Below are positions 23,322 through 30,623 of a stretch of 32,151 nucleotides of DNA, one piece after another. This DNA comes from a bacterium. GTDB taxonomy: Bacteria > Bacillota > Bacilli > Lactobacillales > Streptococcaceae. Position numbers and translations under genes: made by a program. Every line of letters begins with the position of its first letter. Position 1 is the first letter of the stretch. Location: assembly GCA_905221095.1 (NCBI GenBank), contig CAJNBV010000016.1, forward strand, positions 1 through 32,151, in the 5' to 3' direction. The notes beneath the pieces were generated by a model. The model was not told the origin of the DNA, searched no databases, and saw nothing but the letters and a program-made list of their open reading frames with translations.

Positions 23322-26300
23322 TTATTTAGCTGCTTTTGAAAATGTTACAACGTAATTATAATCTTTCCCATTAGCTTGATATACATAGTCCTCTTTGAAA
23401 GTATAGCCGCGTTTGCTAAACTCTTCTTTCTTAGCATCAACTTGGTGCTTGACCGCTGCTTTCACCTGTTCATTTGTTGAACCTTCCGCGACTTCAAGAG
23501 GAGTTCCATTGATATCTCCTAGGAAATCTGCAATATCTTTCATTTGATCAAAGTTATAAAAAACATTTACTTTGACCTTTTGAGGAGCTGGCTGTTCTAG
23601 ACTTCTACGATTTCTGCTAGCGCGTGGTTGAACTGCTGGAGCCATTCTGAAACCTGAAGTTCCTGTAGTCTCCTTAGTGAAAGTGACTACGTAGTTATAA
23701 TTTTTCACAGTAGTATCTTGTTCAAAAATAATGTCATTTTTCACATGATACCCTCTAGCAGCTAAGTCTTTTATCTTGGCTTCAATTTTTTCTTTTACTA
23801 GCTCTTTTGCCTGTGTTTCACTCGTTCCAGCAGGAATTGTGACAGTGTTATTTTCTCCTGGGTCAGATAGGAAACCATGAATATCTGGCATTCCAGCGAA
23901 GTTATAGCTAATATTTACAGTTCCATCTGGTTCTGATGTCGAACGTGCCACTCTTCTTGCTCTTGCTTGAACTGATGGGGCATTTCTAAAACTTGAAGTC
24001 CCTTCTGAAGTTGAAGAAGGTTGTGCTGTAGCTGTTGTAGTAGTTGATCTTTCAGTAGTAGGCTGTGTCGGAGTTGTTGCTGTAGCTTCACCTGACCCAT
24101 GACCTATTGCTGTACTTCCATCATTAATGGTAGTACCTTCATTACGTCCATTTGTTAAATTATCTTTGTTATAATTTGGTGCTGGTAATTCTTCACCTGG
24201 AACATTAATCTCATCAATCTTAGTTTGATATTCATCCGTAGCATCTACTGCTGCATCGTGATCTTTAGCATTATTTATCGCTTCTAATCCTGCTTCTTTT
24301 AATTCTTTTAATTTAGCTTCTAACTTAGCTTTTTCTGCTTCATCTTTAACTTTTTCAATTTCACTAAGTTTTGAAGCTGCAATTTTTTCAATAGCATCTT
24401 TTCCATCTTTTTTTGCTTCCTCAAGTTTTTCATCTTTAGGTGCTACTTCTTCAGACGGAGTATCTTCTTTTGGTGTTGCCGCTGGCTCGTCTGCTTTTGG
24501 TGCTGGCGCTGCTGGTGATTCAGAACTTGAATTTGAAGCTACAGGTTGTTCTGTAGTCCCTGTGTTTGAAGGGGCGTTGTCTGTTACTGGACTTGATTCT
24601 GCTGCATTCCCTGATTCATTTGTAGCATCCGCAGATGGAGTATTGGAAGGTTCTGCAGTTGTTTCAGAGTTACCTGTTTCTCCAGCTGGCTGTGTAGTGG
24701 AATTGGTATCGCCTGATGTGACCGGTGCTTCTTCACTTGGGGTTACCGGTGCCGAAGTTGAATCACTTGGTTGGGTAGCTGTTGAATCACCTGTAGGAGT
24801 TGCAGATGGTGTTCCTGACTCGTCTGAATGATTGCCTGTTGATGGAGATTCAACCGAAGAAGCTGATTCATCGTCTTTCGGTGATGGAGTCGTTGGCTCG
24901 TCTGATTTCGACGTTGTGCCTACCGCTGGGTCTTCTGCTTTCGGCGTTGTGCCTGCTGCTGGGTCTTCTGCTTTCGGCGTTGTGCCTGCTGGCTCGTCCG
25001 CTTTCGGTGTTGTGCCTGCTGGTTGTTCTTCCGCTTTCGGTGCTGAGGCCGCTGGCTCGTCTGCTTTTGGCGCTGGTCCCGCTGGCTCTTCCGCTTTTGG
25101 CGTTGTGCCTGCCGCTGGGTCTTCTGCTTTCGGCGTTGTGCCTGCTGCTGGGTCTTCTGCTTTTGGTGTTGTGCCTGCTGCTGCTGGGTCTTCTGCTTTC
25201 GGCGTTGTGCCTGCTGCTGGGTCTTCTGCTTTCGGCGTTGTGCCTGCTGCTGGGTCTTCCACTTTCGGTGCTGGTGTCGTTGGTTCCTCTGCTTTTGGCG
25301 CTGGTGTTGTTGGTTCCTCTGCTTTCGGTGCTGAGGCCGTTGGTTCTTCTGCTTTTGGCGTTGTGCCTGCTGGCTCGTCCGCTTTCGGTGTTGTGCCTGC
25401 TGGTTGTTCTTCCGCTTTCGGTGCTGAGGCCGCTGGCTCGTCTGCTTTTGGCGCTGGTCCCGCTGGCTCTTCCGCTTTTGGCGTTGTGCCTGCCGCTGGC
25501 TCGTCCGCTTTTGGCGTTGTGCCTGCTACGGGTTCTTCTGCTTTTGGCGTTGTGCCTGCTGCTGGTTCTTCCGCTTTCGGTGCTGAGGCCGCTGGCTCGT
25601 CCGCTTTCGGTGTTGTGCCTGCCGCTGGTTCTTCTGCTTTTGGTGATGGAGCCACTGGTTCTTCAGAACTTGGGTTTGAAGCTACAGGTTGATCTACAGT
25701 CCCTGTGTTTGAAGAGGTATTATCTGTTACTGAACCTGATGTCGCTGCACTCCCTGAATCATTTGTAGCATCTGCAGATGGAGTATTGGAAGGTTCTGAC
25801 GGTGTTTCAGATTTACCTGATTCTCCAGCTGGCTGTTCAGTGGAATCGGGCTCGCCTGAAGCGACCGGTGTTTCTTCACTTGGAGTTACCGGTGCTGGAG
25901 TCGCTGGCTCTTCTGCTTTTGGCGTTGTGCCTGCTGCTGGTTCTTCCGCTTTTGGTGTTGTGCCTGCTGGTTCCTCCGCTTTTGGCGTTGTGCCTGCTGC
26001 TGGCTCTTCTACTTTTGGCGCTGGTGCCGCTGGCTCTTCTACTTTTGGCGCTGGTGCCGCTGGCTCTTCTACTTTTGGTGCTGATACAGGCTGATAGACT
26101 GGGCTATAGTTCACAGCCATTTTTTCAACTTTCTCAGTGACATCTGTTAATTCAAAGGTAAGAGCTTTTGTTTCCTGATCTTTCTTGATCAAAACTTCGT
26201 AAGTGCGAACTTCGCCACTGGCACCACTTTCTTTGATGACAATCTTGTGTTTTGTGACTGTATCTGAAATCGTTTCAGCTTCGGTAAAGTACAATTCATT

Positions 26301-26621
26301 GTGCGGTAAGAATAAATTCTTGCCTGAAACTTGATTCATTTCTTGGAGTACATCTACAGGGATATTGCTTGCTTCACTGATAACACTTAATGTATCTCCC
26401 CACTTAATGACATACTTAAATAAATCACATTCTTTTTGAATATCAGCTTTTACTTCTGCAACTGTTCTGGCTACCCAAACACCATCTTGTTCACTGGCTG
26501 ATACAGTTGGAGCTAAAAAGCCCAGCCCCAATAAAATCACACCTGTTGCAACAATTGCACCAGTTCTCAATTTTCTAAAGCCACGTAGGGATAATGTCCC
26601 TCTAACATTTGTTTGTCTCAT
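23322..26621 (-). CDS. LysM-domain repeat-rich surface protein
   Basis: A 1099-residue secreted protein. Signal sequence 1-42 (FRKLRTGAIVATG core, cleavage after VSA). LysM domain about 69-112 (YVIKWGDTLSVISEASNIPV), which should bind peptidoglycan. Proline/PKAEEPA repeats at about 181-245 and 329-590 are flanked by two related Ser/Thr-rich blocks (TPSEETPV..., TPSEEAPV...). A helical segment lies at about 725-812. At the C-terminus are two related beta-type domains (about 901-984 and 1015-1099, each ending YNYVVTF.K), both preceded by a similar Arg-rich linker. There is no LPXTG, so LysM is the likely wall anchor. It sits between vex3 and vncR, where pneumococci carry pep27. An adhesin or binding role is inference. 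Confidence 0.9.
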   Translation of the reverse strand: MRQTNVRGTLSLRGFRKLRTGAIVATGVILLGLGFLAPTVSASEQDGVWVARTVAEVKADIQKECDLFKYVIKWGDTLSVISEASNIPVDVLQEMNQVSGKNLFLPHNELYFTEAETISDTVTKHKIVIKESGASGEVRTYEVLIKKDQETKALTFELTDVTEKVEKMAVNYSPVYQPVSAPKVEEPAAPAPKVEEPAAPAPKVEEPAAGTTPKAEEPAGTTPKAEEPAAGTTPKAEEPATPAPVTPSEETPVASGEPDSTEQPAGESGKSETPSEPSNTPSADATNDSGSAATSGSVTDNTSSNTGTVDQPVASNPSSEEPVAPSPKAEEPAAGTTPKADEPAASAPKAEEPAAGTTPKAEEPVAGTTPKADEPAAGTTPKAEEPAGPAPKADEPAASAPKAEEQPAGTTPKADEPAGTTPKAEEPTASAPKAEEPTTPAPKAEEPTTPAPKVEDPAAGTTPKAEDPAAGTTPKAEDPAAAGTTPKAEDPAAGTTPKAEDPAAGTTPKAEEPAGPAPKADEPAASAPKAEEQPAGTTPKADEPAGTTPKAEDPAAGTTPKAEDPAVGTTSKSDEPTTPSPKDDESASSVESPSTGNHSDESGTPSATPTGDSTATQPSDSTSAPVTPSEEAPVTSGDTNSTTQPAGETGNSETTAEPSNTPSADATNESGNAAESSPVTDNAPSNTGTTEQPVASNSSSESPAAPAPKADEPAATPKEDTPSEEVAPKDEKLEEAKKDGKDAIEKIAASKLSEIEKVKDEAEKAKLEAKLKELKEAGLEAINNAKDHDAAVDATDEYQTKIDEINVPGEELPAPNYNKDNLTNGRNEGTTINDGSTAIGHGSGEATATTPTQPTTERSTTTTATAQPSSTSEGTSSFRNAPSVQARARRVARSTSEPDGTVNISYNFAGMPDIHGFLSDPGENNTVTIPAGTSETQAKELVKEKIEAKIKDLAARGYHVKNDIIFEQDTTVKNYNYVVTFTKETTGTSGFRMAPAVQPRASRNRRSLEQPAPQKVKVNVFYNFDQMKDIADFLGDINGTPLEVAEGSTNEQVKAAVKHQVDAKKEEFSKRGYTFKEDYVYQANGKDYNYVVTFSKAAK
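24870..25650 (-). repeat. PKAEEPA-coding tandem repeat tract (long)
   Basis: Units of about 10-12 codons (PKAEEPAAGTT, PKADEPAASA and variants) run head to tail. It contains a perfect 143-bp direct repeat, 24976-25118 and 25357-25499, offset 381 bp. A shorter tract of the same units is at about 25900-26080. Confidence 0.92.
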
Positions 26622-26657
26622 AATGTTTATTTTTTCTCACTATTCTATATTTTCCAA

Positions 26658-26707
26658 AGTAGACCCTACCTAAGTCTACTAGCCTATGTTTGCAATATGG
26701 ATAGGCT
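26658..26707 (-). promoter_or_regulatory. paired hairpins in the LysM gene leader
   Basis: Two perfect 7-bp hairpins abut with no gap: AGCCTAT/ATAGGCT (26707-26681) and AGTAGAC/GTCTACT (26680-26658). They lie between the promoter and the start codon, 36 nt from the ATG. No T run follows, so they are not a simple terminator. Confidence 0.6.
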
Positions 26708-26812
26708 TCTACAGATTTATCTATCTATTTTCAAGATAAAATTTCTATAGATTTTTATGCACAATTCCATATATAAAATGTGAAATTCCTTTCTAATAAA
26801 TTCCATAACCTT

Positions 26813-26842
26813 AGTATATCATATTTAAGCACTAAAGTACAA
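26813..26842 (-). promoter_or_regulatory. promoter of the LysM surface protein gene
   Basis: Minus-strand TTGTAC (26842-26837), 18-bp spacer, extended -10 TGATATACT (TATACT 26818-26813), giving a leader of about 185 nt. The gap to vex3 (26843-26977) holds only a small TGAAAA/TTTTCA hairpin (26853-26870) that might end vex3 transcription. Confidence 0.6.
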
Positions 26843-26977
26843 AGAAAGCAACTGAAAACAATGATTTTCACCACTGCTTTCGGCTCTATTTTGAATTGTT
26901 AAATAGTCATTCTCTATCCACCATTCTTGAATAGAAAAACAAGATGTAGCCTCTATTCCAGACTAATTTTTTCAAAC

Positions 26978-28357
26978 TTATTCGCTATCGAGCAAGAGCT
27001 CTTTTGGTTGTTTTCTGAGGAGATTGCTTGAAGCAAGCGCCATAACGAGAACCACTAGAACCAAGGCTAGGACAAAGACGATAATAAAGTCTGATGTCTG
27101 AATGGAAATATCTAGGCTCGACAAGGTCTTGCTAAAGCCATCTACTTCTGCACCACCACCAAGGTTAGAGGCCTGTGCAGCCTTGCTGGCTTGCTTGGCA
27201 ACACCTGAAGTCACATTGGCAAGAACAGTATTTCCGATTGCACGAGCAGTGTAGCTGGCTAGGAAGTAGGCAGAAACGAGAGCAGGAATGGCAATCAAGA
27301 TGGATTCGGTAATGAATTGCCCCAAGATACTTGCCTGCTTGAGACCGATAGAAAGGAGAATTCCCACTTCCTTGCGACGGGCATTGATCCAAAGACTAAG
27401 CAAGAGTGCAAGGAGAAGAACTGAGAAGCTCAAGCTGCCCCAGAAGAGGAGGTTGGCCATCTTGTACATGCCAGAGATGGATTGCTCTAGAGCTGGGTAG
27501 TTAGAGGAGCTCTTAACGAGTGTGTAGCTCTTCCAGTTGATACCACTGATGCCATTCAACTCTTTCATGACATCATCCAAGTTTTTATCCGCTGTTACAA
27601 AGAAGGTTGCGTCCCCATAAATAGCTGTGTCTTCTGTGTATCCATAAAGTTTTGCAGCAGTGTGAATGTCTGTGATAGCTGTATTTTCATAGAGTTCTTG
27701 TGAGTAGGTTACTGCTGACTTATTATGACCATCAAAGAGCCCCTTAATTGTCACTTCGACTGTTTCCTTAGCACCTTTTTCATTGTCTGCATCATAGATA
27801 TTGGAGTCTAATTTGACCTTATCCCCTACTTTCCAGCCGTGTTTGGCTGCCAAGTCCTTGTGCATGAGAATCTTGTCTTTGTCGTCGTTGGTTAGGTGCT
27901 CACCTTCGACCAACTTATAAGAACCAGAGACAAACTTATCTTCTTTAGAGGAATCATTGACACCTGTAATCATCAAGCTACTTCCAAAATGTTTAGCACG
28001 GTCAGGTGTCAGATTTTTCTTGGTTTCTAGCGTTTCAATGAGTTCATATCCAGTCAAATCTCCGATAGCGTTGATACGTTTAACATAAGACTCGATGGCC
28101 TTGTTTTCGGTGATTTTTTTGATATCCTCACCTTTAATATTCCCAGCACCACGAGGCGTTCCTTGATTGACGCGACGATTGATTTGCATGGAGAAACTAT
28201 TGGTGATATTTTTAAATGTCTCCTGAGAAGCCTTGGCAGTAGCTCCCTTGATCGACAAGCCGACCAAACTTAAGCTCGCCATGAGGAGAATAATCAGGAA
28301 GATGACAATCGATTTGAAAAACTTCCTTGTAACATAGGCAAATGCGTTGTGTAACAT
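26978..28357 (-). CDS. vex3: Vex3, FtsX/MacB-type ABC transporter permease
   Basis: A 459-residue permease with the MacB/FtsX layout: one N-terminal helix (about 17-38), a large extracellular domain (about 39-290), and three C-terminal helices with the conserved ARRKEVGILLSIGLKQASI loop after the second helix. It pairs with Vex1 and the Vex2 ATPase to export a substrate; in pneumococci Pep27 was proposed. The frame is open 19 codons further upstream, but GAAAGGG lies just before the ATG at 28357 and the family begins MLHNAFAY. A BOX copy separates it from vex2, with no terminator, so co-transcription is likely. Confidence 0.92.
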   Translation of the reverse strand: MLHNAFAYVTRKFFKSIVIFLIILLMASLSLVGLSIKGATAKASQETFKNITNSFSMQINRRVNQGTPRGAGNIKGEDIKKITENKAIESYVKRINAIGDLTGYELIETLETKKNLTPDRAKHFGSSLMITGVNDSSKEDKFVSGSYKLVEGEHLTNDDKDKILMHKDLAAKHGWKVGDKVKLDSNIYDADNEKGAKETVEVTIKGLFDGHNKSAVTYSQELYENTAITDIHTAAKLYGYTEDTAIYGDATFFVTADKNLDDVMKELNGISGINWKSYTLVKSSSNYPALEQSISGMYKMANLLFWGSLSFSVLLLALLLSLWINARRKEVGILLSIGLKQASILGQFITESILIAIPALVSAYFLASYTARAIGNTVLANVTSGVAKQASKAAQASNLGGGAEVDGFSKTLSSLDISIQTSDFIIVFVLALVLVVLVMALASSNLLRKQPKELLLDSE

Positions 28358-28396
28358 AGGTTCCCTTTCTAGATTTTGTTCTATTTTATAGTTCGA

Positions 28397-28501
28397 ATAC
28401 TCAATGAAAATCAAAAAGCAAACTAGGAAGCTAGCCGTAAGCTGTACTTGAGTACGGTAAGGCGACGCTGACGTGGTTTGAATTTGATTTTCGAAGAGTA
28501 T
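28397..28501 (-). repeat. BOX element, short form, between vex2 and vex3
   Basis: Differs from 23084-23188 at one position (CCGTAAGC against CCGCAAGC) and has the same orientation. It lies inside the vex operon. Confidence 0.93.
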
Positions 28502-28518
28502 AACTGAAAAAGCTCATA

Positions 28519-29166
28519 TTATTTCGTCGTATCGCGAGTTTCAGTCAGTTTCTTATCCTTCAACTCAAGTGTAATATCTGACGCTTGCGCCACTTCTTTG
28601 CTGTGGGTGACGACGATGACACATTTACCTGTTTTCTGGGCAAGTGATTTGAGTAGTTCGACAATATCTCCGGCAGTTTTAGGGTCTAGATTTCCTGTTG
28701 GCTCATCAGCTAGAATCACTGGAGCTTCTGAGACCAGACTACGAGCGATGGCAACACGTTGCTGTTGACCACCTGATAACTGGAGAACGTTCCGCTTAAT
28801 CTGACTTTCATCCAAACCAAGCTCAAGAAGTGTATCTTTGCTTGCCTTTTTGTTGACCAAGCGGATATTTTCCAGTGGAGAAAGATAATCTATCAAGTTA
28901 TAATTTTGAAAGACCAAGGAAATATGGTGCATGCGATGATAAGAATATCCCTTCTTACGAATATCTTCCCCTTGGAAAAGAATCGAACCTTCAACAGGAC
29001 TATCTAGACCAGCAAGGAGGGACAAGAGAGTGGATTTCCCTGCTCCCGACTCACCAATGATACTGTAAAATTTCCCGGGTTCAAAATTATAATTGATCTG
29101 ATATAAAACTGCCTCAGCAGTGTTCTTATAACGGTAGGTAAGGTCTTGCAATTGTAATAAAGTCAT
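28519..29166 (-). CDS. vex2: Vex2, ABC transporter ATP-binding protein
   Basis: A 215-residue MacB/LolD-class ATPase. Walker A is GESGAGKS (38-45), the Q-loop is VFQNYN, the signature is [14 protein letters not shown] (130-143), Walker B is [12 protein letters not shown] (150-161), and the switch His lies in VVTHS. It would power the Vex1/Vex3 permease pair on the cytoplasmic face. GGAGA precedes the ATG. It begins 12 nt after vex1, so the two are translated from one message. Confidence 0.95.
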   Translation of the reverse strand: MTLLQLQDLTYRYKNTAEAVLYQINYNFEPGKFYSIIGESGAGKSTLLSLLAGLDSPVEGSILFQGEDIRKKGYSYHRMHHISLVFQNYNLIDYLSPLENIRLVNKKASKDTLLELGLDESQIKRNVLQLSGGQQQRVAIARSLVSEAPVILADEPTGNLDPKTAGDIVELLKSLAQKTGKCVIVVTHSKEVAQASDITLELKDKKLTETRDTTK

Positions 29167-29178
29167 GATTTCTCCTTC

Positions 29179-30456
29179 TTAACTAATAGATGATAAAATT
29201 TCTTTCGGCGATTTTCTAAATAAAAATAGGAAACAAAGGGCTACAGACAAGCAACTAAGCAGAACTAGAAAAACATAGGATTCTGCAAAAGATAGGGTGC
29301 TGGTTGATAAACTGCTTGCTTTTGCTAGCGTGTCTTGTAGGGCTGCCTGATCTCCACTTGCTAGTAGAGTTTGGAGTAGGTAAGATGTGATGGCGTTTCC
29401 TGCAACAAATGCTGGAAGCAAAGCTCCAAGCGATACCAAAACTACCTCTAAACAGAACTGTAGGAAGATTGAGCTTTTGCCTTTTCCAAGTGCAAGTAAA
29501 ATCCCCACTTCGTAGACTCGTTCTCTCAACCAGAGAGACAAGACTAAAATCAAGGCACCTGCTCCTGCTATCAACATCCCATAAAGGAAGATGGTCAGGA
29601 AGGTTTGGAAGGTTGCAACTGAGTCTTTGATTTGTTCAAAGGCCTTGTTTTCCTTCTCAACTTGGTAGCCTTGACTTTCCAATGCCAAGTTTTCTACCTG
29701 CTTCATGAGTCCGTCCATTTCCTTAGGATTTTCTACATAGAAGCGAGCTGCACTGACTTGAGGTTCACCATTACCCAAAAGGCTTTGGCTACTTTCATAG
29801 TCTGTAAAGACCTGGTTTTCACTGAAGTCAGAAGACAAGCCTGTAAATTTCTCTTGTTTTTTACCAGAGAAGATTCCGACGATTTCAAACTCGACAGTTT
29901 GTCCTTTACCAGTTTCTGACTGACTAGCATCTAAGGCAATCTTGTCATGAAGCGAAAGACCGTTCTTCTTAGCCAACTCTTCGTGGATAAGAATTTTCTT
30001 GGAATCCCCTTTTTCAAGGTGTCGCCCTTCTTTTAGATTGAAAGCCGAGCTGGTAAAGGTGACATCCCTGGATGAATCCTCAAGAGCCGTTAAGCTAACC
30101 AAGTTCTTATCCGCAGCTGACAAATCATCACGTTTTACGCTCTGCTCACCACTCACTACTTCCTTGTCTTTCAGTTTTGCGACCGTTTCGAGTTCGGGAG
30201 AGACATTTTCCAGCCCCTTAATCTGGCTCACGGATGATAAGTCCGACAACTTAAAAGTCTGTCCGTTTTCTATTTTTTTAATAGAAAAAGACGTATTGAG
30301 TGATTTATAAAGATTGGTTTCCACTGTTTTGTTGGACTTCATCAGAGTCAAACAGGCTGAAATTCCGCCTAATAGGACAAATAAAATCAGAAATAAAATA
30401 AAACTTCTCAGTCGTTTTCTGCTGACATAAGCCCAAGCGCTTTGGATTGGATTCAT
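29179..30456 (-). CDS. vex1: Vex1, FtsX/MacB-type ABC transporter permease
   Basis: A 425-residue permease with an N-terminal helix (about 16-37), an extracellular domain (about 38-270) and three C-terminal helices. The loop LRERVYEVGILLALGKGKSS is equivalent to that of Vex3. N-terminus MNPIQSAWAYVSRKRLRSF. GGAGGTG precedes the ATG. It is the first gene of the vex operon, downstream of an LPXTG adhesin gene and separated from it by a terminator. An imperfect but clear 11-bp direct repeat upstream suggests control by an OmpR-family regulator. Confidence 0.93.
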   Translation of the reverse strand: MNPIQSAWAYVSRKRLRSFILFLILFVLLGGISACLTLMKSNKTVETNLYKSLNTSFSIKKIENGQTFKLSDLSSVSQIKGLENVSPELETVAKLKDKEVVSGEQSVKRDDLSAADKNLVSLTALEDSSRDVTFTSSAFNLKEGRHLEKGDSKKILIHEELAKKNGLSLHDKIALDASQSETGKGQTVEFEIVGIFSGKKQEKFTGLSSDFSENQVFTDYESSQSLLGNGEPQVSAARFYVENPKEMDGLMKQVENLALESQGYQVEKENKAFEQIKDSVATFQTFLTIFLYGMLIAGAGALILVLSLWLRERVYEVGILLALGKGKSSIFLQFCLEVVLVSLGALLPAFVAGNAITSYLLQTLLASGDQAALQDTLAKASSLSTSTLSFAESYVFLVLLSCLSVALCFLFLFRKSPKEILSSIS

Positions 30457-30481
30457 TTGTCACCTCCATATTTGTAAGACT

Positions 30482-30515
30482 ATTATAAAACCCAAATATG
30501 AAATATTTATGAAAT
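30482..30515 (-). promoter_or_regulatory. vex1 promoter with 11-bp direct repeat
   Basis: TATAAT (30487-30482) lacks a usable -35. In its place two tandem 11-mers, ATTTCATAAAT (30515-30505) and ATTTCATATTT (30504-30494), share ATTTCATA in register one helical turn apart. This is the usual architecture for an OmpR-family activator such as VncR. Confidence 0.65.
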
Positions 30516-30518
30516 ACG

Positions 30519-30567
30519 AAAAAAGAACTAGAGTTCTCACAAATGAGTGATGTTTCTAGTTCTTTTT
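30519..30567 (-). terminator. terminator of the LPXTG adhesin gene
   Basis: Minus-strand AAAGAACTAGA pairs with TCTAGTTCTTTT, followed by more Ts. The loop is 22 nt. It starts about 57 nt past the stop and ends just short of the vex1 direct repeat. Confidence 0.85.
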
Positions 30568-30623
30568 GATTTACAAAGACTTCATGTAGGGAAAGCTACT
30601 AAGGATCAGATGAGATCACCTAT

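Noticed and set aside
24562..26140. Several long plus-strand frames (up to about 320 codons) antisense to the LysM gene
   Set aside because: They arise because the Pro/Ala/Glu repeat codons leave no stops in other frames. The products are low-complexity Leu or Ser-Ala-Gly strings without ribosome-binding sites.
26622..26977. Search for a Pep27-like peptide gene between vex3 and the LysM gene, and also at 23052-23321
   Set aside because: No short frame with a ribosome-binding site and a sequence resembling the pneumococcal peptide was found on the minus strand.
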